From Fructobacillus evanidus (GTDB lineage Bacteria; Bacillota; Bacilli; Lactobacillales; Lactobacillaceae), in contig NZ_CAUZLM010000004.1 of NCBI RefSeq assembly GCF_963580165.1, positions 150,971-214,970 on the forward strand: a DNA stretch of 64,000 nt, read 5' to 3'. Each line of letters starts with the position of its first letter. The first letter of the stretch is position 1. Below are positions 40,050 through 48,308 of this stretch, piece by piece. The notes beneath the pieces are model-generated. The model saw only the letters and a program-made list of their open reading frames with translations. It was not told where the DNA came from and did no database searches. The position numbers and the translations under genes are program-made.

Positions 40050-40959
40050 GATCTTCCTCGATTTGATGATAAATTTTATAAACCTCTTGCCGGTTTAATC
40101 CCCGGTCCTTGGCCACCTGCTTGATGGCTTGATTGGGCTTTTGCCCGGCCGTCACTAACTCTGCCACCGCTTGATCAACAGGAAGGTCAGCTGTTTCAGC
40201 CAAGACCTGTGCATCCTCTTGCTGTGGTTCGGCCATTTCTTTTAGGTCTTCAGCGCTAGCGCCTGCAACCATCAAGACAAATTCCCCACGGGCCTGATTT
40301 TCAGCCAGCCAGTCCGCCAACTCTTTCGTAGTCCCGCGCAAGAATTCCTCGTACCGCTTTGTTAATTCCCGGGCCAAGACGACTCGGCGATTGGGGCCAC
40401 AAACCGTTAGCAAGTTTTCCATCGTCGCCTTCAGGCGATGAGGGGCCTCATAAAAAATCAGCGTCTCTGGTCGACGAGCAAGATCCGCCAAAGCGGCCTG
40501 CTGCTCACCCTTTTTTCGTGGTAAGAAACCATGAAAATAGAAAGGCTGCGGCACTAGGCCAGAAGCAATCAGGGCCGTAATGCCGGCTGAAGCACCTGGC
40601 ACGGGCACAACTGGAATTCCAGCAGCAATTGCTTGAGCCACTAACTCTTTCCCCGGGTCTGAGATGGAGGGCAAGCCCGCATCTGAAACCTGGGCAACCG
40701 ACTGTCCTGCCAAAAGGTCTTGAACAATTAGTGGCGCCTTTTCCTGCCAGTTATGTTCATGAAGGGCAGTCTTTTTAGTATGGATATCGAAGTAATTCAA
40801 TAATAGCTGTGTGTGTCTTGTATCCTCGGCAGCAATCACATCAACGGTCGACAGCACTTCGATTGCTCGATTTGACATATCCTGAAGGTTACCGATTGGT
40901 GTGGCAACGAGATACAGCGTCCCCGTTTTTTGTTCTGCAAAACTTTTTTGTACCTGCAT
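40042..40959 (-). CDS. rsmI: 16S rRNA (cytidine1402-2'-O)-methyltransferase
   Basis: A 305-residue tetrapyrrole-methylase-fold enzyme that 2'-O-methylates C1402 of 16S rRNA. LYLVATPIGNLQDMSNRA is the RsmI signature, AAEDTRHTQLLLNYF and SDAGLPSISDPG follow, and PVPGASAGITAL completes the AdoMet site. C-terminal about 60 residues form the usual helical tail. It is in a long minus-strand operon after holB, the standard Firmicutes neighbour. Confidence 0.95.
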   Translation of the reverse strand: MQVQKSFAEQKTGTLYLVATPIGNLQDMSNRAIEVLSTVDVIAAEDTRHTQLLLNYFDIHTKKTALHEHNWQEKAPLIVQDLLAGQSVAQVSDAGLPSISDPGKELVAQAIAAGIPVVPVPGASAGITALIASGLVPQPFYFHGFLPRKKGEQQAALADLARRPETLIFYEAPHRLKATMENLLTVCGPNRRVVLARELTKRYEEFLRGTTKELADWLAENQARGEFVLMVAGASAEDLKEMAEPQQEDAQVLAETADLPVDQAVAELVTAGQKPNQAIKQVAKDRGLNRQEVYKIYHQIEEDHG

Positions 40960-40965
40960 ATCATC

Positions 40966-41928
40966 CTATCCCAAGGCTATTGTGATTTCGAGCCCTAGCT
41001 TTTCTAACCGACTTTGCCAAGAAATATTAACGTTTTTCAATTGGTCGGTTTGCAAAATCAGCTTTCCCACCGCTAACAGCTGTTCAGGTCGATAGCGTTT
41101 AACCATTTCCTTATAAAAACCAAGCAACTGCGGAAAAGCCAATTGGTTTTGGTCAACATAAGAATAAACGGCTAAATCGCGACCGAGCGACTGGAGCCAT
41201 GCCAAAACCTGATTTTCCTGGTCCTTAGCAGTCACCAAGGGCAAAAGCTGTCCCTGTAGGTAAGCCATTAAGGCGACATCCTGCGTCATTGCCAGCTCAA
41301 ACCACTTGAAAACCTTCGTCTGGGCCTCCTTGGTAAAGGCCTCCTTCGCAACCTGGCTATCCAGGTTGACTTGGTCGGAAGCCTGTAGGTTCACCAACTG
41401 GGCGCGCGACCGAATCGTTGCCAAGACATCGCTGGCTTTGTTTGCTAAAAGCAAAATCAATTGCGGTCCCGCCGGCTCCTCGATAAACTTCAACAAGGAA
41501 TTGGCCGCGGCTGTTGTTAACGTATCCGCCTGGTCAATCACGAAAATTTTCCGCTGTCCTTCCAGGGCGGTTGTCGTCAGCTCTGGGACCAGGGCCCTGA
41601 TTTGCGCAATTTTAATCGCTGCTCCCGGTTTTTCGGGTAAAACGGTCACAAAATCAGGATGGTCAAAGGCTGCCAAACGTTGCTTCGTCAACTCATCTTG
41701 GCCAAGAACAAAGGAAGCCAACGACTTCGCCAAGGCAATTTTTTCAGCATTTCCAACACCAGCTAACAAATAAAGGTGTGAAAGTCGGTCCTCTGCGACC
41801 GCTTGCTCAAAATGGCGGTAATTAGCCGGGTAGGCCGCTTCTGCCATTGCCTGGAAGTCTTGGTCAACAAGAGCCGGTTCGGCGGTATTTTGGGCTGTTT
41901 GACCCTTGTTACTGTTTTTTTTAGCCAT
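40966..41928 (-). CDS. holB: DNA polymerase III delta prime subunit, without zinc module
   Basis: A 320-residue clamp-loader subunit. AAA+ core features are seen: HLYLLAGVGNAEKIALAKSLA at the degenerate P-loop, KIFVIDQADTLTTAAANSLL with the Walker B/sensor region, KFIEEPAGPQLILLLANK, and TIRSRAQ with the SRC-like motif (here SRA). The Cys4 zinc finger normally between P-loop and Walker B is absent: only VLGQDELTKQRLAAFDHPDF is found there. The SRC cysteine is also replaced. Operon context (yaaQ upstream, rsmI downstream) supports the identity. Confidence 0.87.
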   Translation of the reverse strand: MAKKNSNKGQTAQNTAEPALVDQDFQAMAEAAYPANYRHFEQAVAEDRLSHLYLLAGVGNAEKIALAKSLASFVLGQDELTKQRLAAFDHPDFVTVLPEKPGAAIKIAQIRALVPELTTTALEGQRKIFVIDQADTLTTAAANSLLKFIEEPAGPQLILLLANKASDVLATIRSRAQLVNLQASDQVNLDSQVAKEAFTKEAQTKVFKWFELAMTQDVALMAYLQGQLLPLVTAKDQENQVLAWLQSLGRDLAVYSYVDQNQLAFPQLLGFYKEMVKRYRPEQLLAVGKLILQTDQLKNVNISWQSRLEKLGLEITIALG

Positions 41929-41934
41929 TAAAAA

Positions 41935-42258
41935 TTAGAACTGGTAGAAATCATCAATTGTCTGCGTGAAGACAGTGGCACCACCCACTTCGACTTCAAC
42001 TGGGAAAGCACCTGTCCGCTCTCCCTCAACGCTAATTGGTGGTACCATAAATTGCTTCCGCTTTTGTGAAATATCCTTAATAATTTGCAGTACTTCCTCG
42101 ACCCGGTCCTCATCAATAGCAATGATGAAAGTCGTGTTACCTGACCGTAAGAAGCCACCGGATGTGGCGAGACGGGTTGCTTGAATCTTAGCCTTGACGA
42201 AGGCGTTGGCTAACTTTGTTGCATCTTTATCTTGAACAATGGCATTGACTAATTTCAT
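41935..42258 (-). CDS. Cyclic di-AMP-binding PII-like protein (DarA/PstA)
   Basis: A 107-residue YaaQ/DUF970 family protein, a PII-like trimer that binds cyclic di-AMP. MKLVNAIVQDKDATKLANAF at the start and RLATSGGFLRSGNTTFIIAI are the family hallmarks. It senses the second messenger, but its target is unclear in general. It lies between tmk and holB exactly as in Bacillus and Listeria. Confidence 0.92.
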   Translation of the reverse strand: MKLVNAIVQDKDATKLANAFVKAKIQATRLATSGGFLRSGNTTFIIAIDEDRVEEVLQIIKDISQKRKQFMVPPISVEGERTGAFPVEVEVGGATVFTQTIDDFYQF

Positions 42259-42262
42259 CTTT

Positions 42263-42895
42263 TTACCTCCAATAGGTCGCTAGGACCTGCTTGACTTCTT
42301 CAATTACAGCTTGAACATCTTGGTTGGCGTTGACCAGCTTGATTCGTTCGGGACTTTTTTCCACCAATTCCAAATAAGTTTGACGGACCGTCTGATGGAA
42401 AGAAAGTTCCTCTTCATCCAGTCGGTCAATCTTGCCCTTTCGATTGGCAAAAATCCGCTCCAGCCCAACCTCAACCGGCAAATCCAAGTAAATCGTTAGG
42501 TCTGGTAGTTGTCCCTGCGTGGCAAAGGCATTTAATTCAGCAATCCGGTCAACCCCAAGACTACGCCCACCACCTTGGTAGGCCAGTGACGAATCAAGGT
42601 ATCGGTCTGACAAAACGACCTTCCCCGCAGCAATGGCCGGCTGGACGGTTTGGACAAGGTGCTCACGCCGAGAAGCGGCATAAAGCAGTGCCTCCGTCCA
42701 CGGATCCATCGCTGGCTTCGTTTTTTCTTGGAGAAGCGTTCGAATTCCTTCGGCCACTGGTGTCCCACCGGGTTCTCTGGTTACTAAGACATCCGCCTGA
42801 GCTAATTTTGCTAAGTACGGACGCACCGCCTCAATCACCGTGGTTTTTCCTGCGCCTTCTGGACCCTCAAATGATAAAAAATGCATCTCGCTCAT
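42263..42895 (-). CDS. tmk: Thymidylate kinase
   Basis: A 210-residue P-loop kinase that converts dTMP to dTDP. Walker A GPEGAGKTT, the DR(Y/W/H) motif (LSDRYLDSSLAYQGGGR), TREPGGTPVAE and the lid region GKIDRLDEEELSFH are intact. It is in the yaaL-tmk-yaaQ-holB operon. Confidence 0.95.
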   Translation of the reverse strand: MSEMHFLSFEGPEGAGKTTVIEAVRPYLAKLAQADVLVTREPGGTPVAEGIRTLLQEKTKPAMDPWTEALLYAASRREHLVQTVQPAIAAGKVVLSDRYLDSSLAYQGGGRSLGVDRIAELNAFATQGQLPDLTIYLDLPVEVGLERIFANRKGKIDRLDEEELSFHQTVRQTYLELVEKSPERIKLVNANQDVQAVIEEVKQVLATYWR

Positions 42896-42904
42896 GGGAA
42901 GCTC

Positions 42905-43171
42905 CTATTCCTGTGGCTGTTGGTAAATCAACGGTTGCTTCGCTACCGCTTTGCGGCGCCGAGCCTCATTGTAAAGATACGAAAACTTCGCCTTATCGAC
43001 TGCCGTTTGGGCCTGAATCATATGCCCGTTGACCCGCGAATCAACCAATGCCGTTTCGGATTCTTGCGCTTGGTGATATTCTAACCGCGCTTGATTAATT
43101 TGACTTAAAAGCAATTCGTCAAACTCTTCTTTAAGAAAACCTGTATTCACTTTTTTCTTTTTATTAAACAT
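42905..43171 (-). CDS. yaaL: YaaL family protein (DUF2508)
   Basis: An 88-residue basic helical protein of unknown function. It starts FNKKKKVNTGFLKEEFDELL and has FSYLYNEARRRK, typical of DUF2508. Its ATG overlaps the recR stop by one base (TAATG). Position between recR and tmk is conserved in Firmicutes. Confidence 0.82.
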   Translation of the reverse strand: MFNKKKKVNTGFLKEEFDELLLSQINQARLEYHQAQESETALVDSRVNGHMIQAQTAVDKAKFSYLYNEARRRKAVAKQPLIYQQPQE

Positions 43172-43776
43172 TAGAGCTCATTTCTGCCTTCGATGGACTT
43201 AATCAAGGTCAGTTGGTCCGCATAATCGATATCAGCTCCAACCGCTAAGCCAGTAGCTAGTCGAGTCACTTTAATATTGGCTGGCTTCAAAAGCCGGGCC
43301 AAATACATCGCAGTGGCTTCACCATCGGTATTGGCGTTTGTCCCAACAATGACTTCTTGAATCTGTTCATCCTTTGAAAGGCGTTTAATTAAAGATGGCA
43401 GATTAATATCCTCTGGCCCCGTTCCGGCACTGGGAGAAATCACGCCATTTAAGACATGATACAGTCCGTGGTATTCCCCCGTCTGCTCCATTGCCATCAC
43501 ATCCTTTGGATTTTGTAAAACCAAAACCGTACTCTGATCACGGCTGGGATCGGAACAAATGGCACAGGGATTTTCATCCTTTGTTGTTATATTACCGCAA
43601 ATTTCACAAAATGTAACTGATTCTTTCGCCGTTGCCAAGGCGTTTGCAAAGGATTTAACATCCTCTTGGTCCATCCCCAATGTGTAAAAGGCTAACCGGC
43701 TGGCAGTTTTTGCCCCAATCCCCGGTAACTTCGAATATGAATCGATTAATTTTGCAATTGGTTCTGGATATTGCAT
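43171..43776 (-). CDS. recR: Recombination mediator protein RecR
   Basis: A 201-residue protein that loads RecA with RecF/RecO at single-strand gaps. YSKLPGIGAKTASRLAFYTL is the helix-hairpin-helix, and the Cys4 zinc finger is intact (FCEICGN, NPCAICSDPSRD). The TOPRIM domain VLVLQNPKDVMAMEQTGEY and IVGTNANTDGEATAMYLARL follow. It lies 3 nt after dnaX. Confidence 0.95.
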   Translation of the reverse strand: MQYPEPIAKLIDSYSKLPGIGAKTASRLAFYTLGMDQEDVKSFANALATAKESVTFCEICGNITTKDENPCAICSDPSRDQSTVLVLQNPKDVMAMEQTGEYHGLYHVLNGVISPSAGTGPEDINLPSLIKRLSKDEQIQEVIVGTNANTDGEATAMYLARLLKPANIKVTRLATGLAVGADIDYADQLTLIKSIEGRNEL

Positions 43777-43779
43777 GTC

Positions 43780-45771
43780 CTATTTTCCTTCATCATCTGT
43801 TTTGGTCACAACGACCAAATCGTCCCCAAAGAGGTCCTTGGCTTCTTGTACTAAATCAGGACCCTGGTTAACATTTTCTTGGTCCGCCACCTCAGTCACT
43901 GCAGCCACCTGGTCGTGGTTAGCTTCTAAGACAGTTGGGGTCAAGTCAGCGAGCGAAATCTCGATTTTTTGTCCCGACCGCAAGGCTGCCACGTAAGCAG
44001 CCCGGTCATTTTGCCATTCGTCTTTGCTCCGTAAGACCAAGGTTTCGGGCAACTGATTTTCCCGCAATGCTGCTGCCAAATTAGCCAGCAAATCGGTATT
44101 CTGTAAACTGGCGTCCATAATGGCTGGAAAATCAAAAGCCAAAATCAAGGCCTGGTCAGAAGAGGCCATTGGTTCAACCGTCTGCAAGACCGCCTGGTCT
44201 TTGACTGCAAAGCCCTTGACTAAGTCAGGCCAGATGTTTTGTGCCTGTGTCAGCCGTTCACGCTTTGCTTGAGACAAGACCGCTTGAACGGGCTCTTGAC
44301 CGGTATAAACTGTTGGTAATGCTCGAGAAACTGGTTCTTTGGCTTGGCTGACTTGTTCTTGAGTGTCCGCTGCGCTTTGCGTTGGCTCTGCTACTGGCCG
44401 GCTTACCTCAGGTTCAACTGGTGAACCCGGTTCTTCACCGGCAAAATCGGCATCCGCCATTAAATCAGCGTTCTGATCTGGCCTTGTGCTTGGTACTGCG
44501 TTCTGCTGAACCGGTTGGTCAACAGCTGCGGTATTAGCCGGTCGGACTTGTACTCTTTCCGCAACCTTGGCACCACTCGCTGTCGCTTGCTTCGTTTCCA
44601 CAGGCTCAGCAGTAGCTGGCTTATCCTGAACGGATGCATTTGCCTGAGCAGTTGGTTTGCCTTGTTTCTCATTTGCGCCATTCATCAGCGGTGTTTGAGT
44701 CGACTGACCCTTTGAGGTTGGCTGGTTTTTTTCTTGGTCTGAAAGCGTCAACTTGACCGTTAAGATTTCAAGGTAAATATCGCTTTGCTGTGAGGCCGCC
44801 AATTGGGTTTTAACATCGTCGATAACAACGAGCATTTGCTGCAACTGGTCTTGAGAGATTTTGCTTTTAAAGGCCTTTAACTCTTCTACCTTGCTGGTTG
44901 CCTTGACCAAATCCGGTGCTAAATCAACCAGCATCACATCCCGCAGGGTAGCCATCAAATCAGCTAGGAAGCGATTAGCATCCTTTCCTGCCAACAAAAT
45001 CGCAGACAAAGTGGCCAAAGCGGCCGCTGTATCCCGGTCTAATACCTGATTTAAGTAAGTCAGTAATTGATCGATTTTGACCGAACCGGTGACTGTTAGC
45101 GCGTTTTCGAGCGTAATTTTTTCGGGACCATAGGCAATCACCTGGTCCAAAATGGACAAAGCATCGCGCATTCCACCTTCTGCGGCAGTTGCCACAACAT
45201 CTAAGGCCTGGTCTTCATATGCCTGATTTTCCTGGTGTAGGATTTCAATCATGCGGTTCTTAATCGTTTCGTTTGAAAGGCGCTTAAACTCGAAGCGCTG
45301 TGTCCGCGACAGGATGGTAGCGGGCATTTTTTGCACTTCAGTTGTCGCCAAAATAAACTTTACCTGAGCCGGTGGCTCCTCTAAAGTCTTTAAAAGCGCA
45401 TTAAAGGCCCCCGTCGATAACATGTGGGCCTCATCAATAATATAAATTTTAAACGGTGCTTCAATCGGCGCGTAATTAGCCGAATCTCGAATGGAGCGGA
45501 TTTCATCAACCCCGTTGTTTGAAGCCGCATCAATTTCAATAATGTCAGGGTGGGACTCATTTGCCTGGTCTTGGCCAATGCCGTTGACTTCACGAGCAAA
45601 AATCTTAGCCGCTGAGGTCTTTCCGGTCCCTCGCGGACCCGAGAATAGGTAGGCGTGACCCGTTTGCTTCTGCTCGATGGCGTTCTCGAGCGTCTTGGTA
45701 ATCACTTCCTGGCCGACCATTTGCTCAAAAGTCCTTGGCCGGTACACCCGGTAAAGTGCTTGATATGCCAT
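43780..45771 (-). CDS. dnaX: DNA polymerase III tau subunit (gamma by possible frameshift), without zinc module
   Basis: A 663-residue clamp-loader subunit. YQALYRVYRPRTFEQMVGQE opens the AAA+ domain; Walker A GPRGTGKT, Walker B YIIDEAHML and the LKTLEEPPAQVKFILATTE segment are intact. The zinc-binding Cys4 module usual between Walker A and the IEIDAASNNG motif is replaced by AREVNGIGQDQANESHPD, without cysteine. After domain III (ending about residue 345) comes a long Q/A/P/V-rich linker (about 350-500), then a tau C-terminal domain. The slippery A AAA AAC lies at codons 347-349; -1 slippage would give about 367 residues, like gamma. Confidence 0.93.
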   Translation of the reverse strand: MAYQALYRVYRPRTFEQMVGQEVITKTLENAIEQKQTGHAYLFSGPRGTGKTSAAKIFAREVNGIGQDQANESHPDIIEIDAASNNGVDEIRSIRDSANYAPIEAPFKIYIIDEAHMLSTGAFNALLKTLEEPPAQVKFILATTEVQKMPATILSRTQRFEFKRLSNETIKNRMIEILHQENQAYEDQALDVVATAAEGGMRDALSILDQVIAYGPEKITLENALTVTGSVKIDQLLTYLNQVLDRDTAAALATLSAILLAGKDANRFLADLMATLRDVMLVDLAPDLVKATSKVEELKAFKSKISQDQLQQMLVVIDDVKTQLAASQQSDIYLEILTVKLTLSDQEKNQPTSKGQSTQTPLMNGANEKQGKPTAQANASVQDKPATAEPVETKQATASGAKVAERVQVRPANTAAVDQPVQQNAVPSTRPDQNADLMADADFAGEEPGSPVEPEVSRPVAEPTQSAADTQEQVSQAKEPVSRALPTVYTGQEPVQAVLSQAKRERLTQAQNIWPDLVKGFAVKDQAVLQTVEPMASSDQALILAFDFPAIMDASLQNTDLLANLAAALRENQLPETLVLRSKDEWQNDRAAYVAALRSGQKIEISLADLTPTVLEANHDQVAAVTEVADQENVNQGPDLVQEAKDLFGDDLVVVTKTDDEGK
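44725..44731 (-). other. Slippery heptamer A AAA AAC in dnaX
   Basis: On the coding strand the codons GAA AAA AAC (347-349) contain A AAA AAC in the zero frame needed for -1 slippage. The -1 frame reads 18 codons and stops at TGA (44669-44671). It lies immediately after the third structural domain, where gamma ends in Escherichia coli. Confidence 0.5.
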
Positions 45772-45786
45772 GGTGGTCCCCTCCCT

Positions 45787-45813
45787 TACAAAAAAAGCCG
45801 CCGTTTGGCGGTT
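45787..45813 (-). terminator. Terminator of SRP RNA
   Basis: A GC-rich stem (GCCGCC-type arms, about 45797-45802 and 45806-45811) followed by seven Ts on the minus strand, just before dnaX's ribosome binding site. Confidence 0.8.
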
Positions 45814-45814
45814 T

Positions 45815-45900
45815 TACTATGTATACAAGCACAAGGTTAATCAATCTTAGAGCTGCTACATTTCTGTCCTGACTCGGTTCGAAAGGCAACCCTTGCCTGC
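45815..45900 (-). ncRNA. ffs: Signal recognition particle RNA, small (4.5S-like) type
   Basis: On the minus strand the tip of domain IV is seen: GTCAGG, then ACA-GAAA-TGT (GNRA tetraloop), then AGCAGC, the Ffh-binding asymmetric and symmetric loops. The long arms pair (GCAAGGGTT near the 5' end with AACCTTGTGC near the 3' end). Location between tadA and dnaX matches Bacillus subtilis scr. The transcript is only about 85 nt, so there is no Alu domain. The tetraloop is GAAA rather than GGAA. Confidence 0.88.
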
Positions 45901-45906
45901 ACTGTT

Positions 45907-45935
45907 ATTATAGCGAAATATCAGGTTTTTAGCAA
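45907..45935 (-). promoter_or_regulatory. Promoter of SRP RNA
   Basis: -35 TTGCTA (45930-45935) and -10 TATAAT (45907-45912), 17-bp spacer, minus strand; predicted start near 45900. Confidence 0.82.
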
Positions 45936-45974
45936 GCGTTTTCCAGAAGAAAAATCAGCCTGGAAACCTGATGA

Positions 45975-46508
45975 TTACTCACTTTCGGTCAACTTTTTCA
46001 ATTCCTTTGCCGCTCGCTTTTTTGCCTTTTGCTTTTGGCGAATTTCTTGAAAAAAGTCCTTCAATAAAGCCTTGGATTGATCAGCCTTCACACCGACATA
46101 AGTTTTGACTTGATGGTTTAACCGCTCGTCCTCAAAGACATTATAGAGAGACGAGACAGCCCCCGCTTTTTGATCTTGAGCACCATAATAGACCAGTGGA
46201 ATCCGAGCATTAATAATGGCCCCCGCGCACATCAGGCAGGGTTCTAACGTCACAAAGAGTGCCGTATTTTCCAGTCGCCAAGTACCGAGCTCCTGATTTG
46301 CCTGGTTAATCGCCAATAATTCAGCATGACTACTGGCCTCTTGATCAATTTCTCGCCGGTTGGAACCGGTCGCAATCACTTGCCCGTCTTTGACAATCAC
46401 GGCGCCAATTGGCACTTCGCCAATTTCACCGGCCCGCTTCGCTTCCGCTAAAGCAATATCCATAAAATAAGCCACTTGATCAGAGCTTAAAGTTGGGATT
46501 TCAGCCAT
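45975..46508 (-). CDS. tadA: tRNA-specific adenosine deaminase
   Basis: A 177-residue zinc deaminase that converts A34 to inosine in tRNA-Arg(ACG). The HAE motif (SSHAELLAINQAN) and PCLMCAGAIINARI supply zinc ligands and the catalytic Glu. The C-terminal part is basic (KQKAKKRAAKEL). The ATG at 46508 follows GGAGG by six bases, within the end of the methyltransferase gene (8-nt overlap); an upstream ATG at 46562 lacks a ribosome binding site. Confidence 0.93.
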   Translation of the reverse strand: MAEIPTLSSDQVAYFMDIALAEAKRAGEIGEVPIGAVIVKDGQVIATGSNRREIDQEASSHAELLAINQANQELGTWRLENTALFVTLEPCLMCAGAIINARIPLVYYGAQDQKAGAVSSLYNVFEDERLNHQVKTYVGVKADQSKALLKDFFQEIRQKQKAKKRAAKELKKLTESE

Positions 46509-47118
46509 TGACTGCCTCCAAGACATAGTAGCCCTTATTTTTACCGACAATCGAAACGTCATCGAAAACAGCTTTGAGATTCTTTTGAGCTGATGGTGCG
46601 CCCTGCTTTTTTTGCAAAACGGCTAGTAGCTTCCCACCCGGTAATAGATGATTTTTGGCTTCCTGAAGCATCGCTGTCACTACCGGCTTACCAGCTCGAA
46701 TTGGCGGATTGACCAAAATTAAGGCATATTGGTCCTGAATGCCTTCGTAAATATTGGATTGAAAAATCTTCACCTGGCTGCCCACCCCGTTTTTGTTGGC
46801 ATTCTTTTGGGCCAAATCAAGAGCGCGCTGATTAACATCAACCATGTCAACATTCTTATTCAGCGCCTTGGCAATAGCAATCCCCACTGGACCGTAACCA
46901 GTTCCCAAATCCAAGACCCGACCAGCTGGAAAATCAGTTTCCGCTGCGACAGAAAGCATCGTCCGTGTCCCAAAATCCACCGTTCTCTTAGAAAAAACGC
47001 CGGCATCCGTCGTGAAATGCAAATTATTGCCTAAAAGTTCAAAATCAAAATCCTGATAGTCATGGGCTGCATCTGGTTGCGCCGTGAAGTATTGTTCACC
47101 TGAAATTTTTTCCGTCAT
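46501..47118 (-). CDS. Class I methyltransferase, RsmC/YbxB type
   Basis: A 205-residue AdoMet-dependent methyltransferase. VLDLGTGYGPVGIAIAKAL is motif I, NPPIRAGK is the N6/N2 methyltransferase NPP[FY] motif variant, and FFTDAGVFSK-like start (HFTTDAGVFSKRTVDFGT) is typical of RsmC/YbxB. It is probably a 16S rRNA guanine-N2 methyltransferase. In Bacillus the equivalent ybxB lies between rplL and rpoB; here it follows rplL and overlaps tadA. Confidence 0.87.
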   Translation of the reverse strand: MTEKISGEQYFTAQPDAAHDYQDFDFELLGNNLHFTTDAGVFSKRTVDFGTRTMLSVAAETDFPAGRVLDLGTGYGPVGIAIAKALNKNVDMVDVNQRALDLAQKNANKNGVGSQVKIFQSNIYEGIQDQYALILVNPPIRAGKPVVTAMLQEAKNHLLPGGKLLAVLQKKQGAPSAQKNLKAVFDDVSIVGKNKGYYVLEAVNG

Positions 47119-47193
47119 TGCGTTGTTATCCTCTGCTCTTATTTTACTAAAATATGTACAAAAAAAGAGCCCCTAAAGGCCCTTTTTCTAAGA

Positions 47194-47562
47194 TTACTTC
47201 AAAGTAACTGAAGCACCGGCAGCTTCCAAAGCTTCCTTCAATTCGTTAGCATCGGCTTCGGCAACGCCTTCCTTAATAACAGAAGGTGCGTTGTCAACCA
47301 TGTCCTTAGCTTCCTTCAAGCCAAGACCAGTTGCTTCACGAACTGCCTTGATAACCTTAACCTTAGCAGTACCTGCTGAAGTCAATTCTACGTCGAAGTC
47401 TGACTTAGCAGCTGCGCCGTCGGCACCAGCAGCACCAGCAGCGGCTACAGGAGCAGCAGCTGAAACGTCAAATTCTTCTTCGATAGCTGAAACCAAGTCA
47501 GCCAAGTCCAAAATTGTTGCATCCTTCAATGATGCGATAATCGCGTCTTTATCAAAAGCCAT
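47194..47562 (-). CDS. rplL: 50S ribosomal protein L7/L12
   Basis: A 122-residue stalk protein. N-terminal dimerisation domain (AFDKDAIIASLKDATILDLA), Ala/Gly hinge (about 37-52) and C-terminal factor-binding domain (VKVIKAVREATGLGLKEAKD) are all present. It binds L10 in several copies and recruits GTPase factors. The ATG at 47562 follows GGAGG. It is cotranscribed with rplJ. Confidence 0.97.
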   Translation of the reverse strand: MAFDKDAIIASLKDATILDLADLVSAIEEEFDVSAAAPVAAAGAAGADGAAAKSDFDVELTSAGTAKVKVIKAVREATGLGLKEAKDMVDNAPSVIKEGVAEADANELKEALEAAGASVTLK

Positions 47563-47612
47563 GATTAATTCCTCCAATTAGTTTTTAAATAGTTTGTAAT
47601 TTATAGTTATGC

Positions 47613-48131
47613 TTATTCAGCAGCTGGGGCAGCTTCTTCAGCTTCCTTCTTTTCCTGCAATGCCTTAACAGCATAAGCGAAGGAACGGATTGGGAACTGG
47701 AATTCGGCCATCAACTGACCAAGCAAACCTTCGTGAGAAGGCAATGAAGCGTACTTGTTGATTTCATCAATACCAGCAATACTTCCGTCAACAACACCAC
47801 CCTTAATAACGAGCTTGTCATTTCCGTCAGCAAACTTCTTCAAAATGCGGGCTGGGGCAACAGCGTCGTCGTTTGAGAAGGCAACGGCTGATGGGCCAGC
47901 AAACAAATCGTTCAATTCTTCGAAACCGGCTTCCTTAGCAGCACGTTCCAAAACCTTGTTCTTGATAACTTCCAAGACAACGCCTTCTTCACGCAACTGT
48001 GAACGCAAGTCAGTTGATTCGGCAACAGTCAAACCACGAGGGTTGACAACAACAGCGGCTGAAGCGGCCTTAAATTGATCGGCAACTTCTGAGACCTTCT
48101 GTGCTTTGATTGCAATAGCTTGTTCACTCAT
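47613..48131 (-). CDS. rplJ: 50S ribosomal protein L10
   Basis: A 172-residue stalk base protein. It starts SEQAIAIKAQKVSEVADQFK and contains VVVNPRGLTVAESTDLRSQL, the rRNA-binding part, then a C-terminal helical spine for L7/L12 dimers with an Ala/Glu-rich end. The ATG at 48131 has AAAGGAG upstream. The L10 leader just upstream lets L10 repress its own operon. Confidence 0.97.
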   Translation of the reverse strand: MSEQAIAIKAQKVSEVADQFKAASAAVVVNPRGLTVAESTDLRSQLREEGVVLEVIKNKVLERAAKEAGFEELNDLFAGPSAVAFSNDDAVAPARILKKFADGNDKLVIKGGVVDGSIAGIDEINKYASLPSHEGLLGQLMAEFQFPIRSFAYAVKALQEKKEAEEAAPAAE

Positions 48132-48149
48132 ATGAAATTCTCCTTTCAA

Positions 48150-48272
48150 AGATTTTTTTGCAAAAGAAACCCGCCTGCAAAAGACAGACGGGTAAAGTTA
48201 ATTGATAACTTCCTCGGCAGGATATTAAGGTGCAAGCACCACCTGAGTCTTAGGCAAAATTGATTTTATTTA
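48150..48272 (-). promoter_or_regulatory. L10 leader (ribosomal protein autoregulatory RNA) with terminator
   Basis: The minus-strand leader contains CCTGCCGAGG (48212-48221), a signature of the Firmicutes L10-binding leader, and a terminator (48169-48177 with 48185-48193 plus T-rich tract). L10-L7/L12 binding is expected to promote termination. Confidence 0.82.
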
Positions 48273-48279
48273 CTTATTT

Positions 48280-48308
48280 ATCTTAGCAGTTTTCAGCTAG
48301 GCTGTCAA
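48280..48308 (-). promoter_or_regulatory. Promoter of rplJL
   Basis: -35 TTGACA (48303-48308) and -10 TAAGAT (48280-48285), 17-bp spacer, minus strand. It directly abuts the rplA stop codon (48309-48311). Confidence 0.82.
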
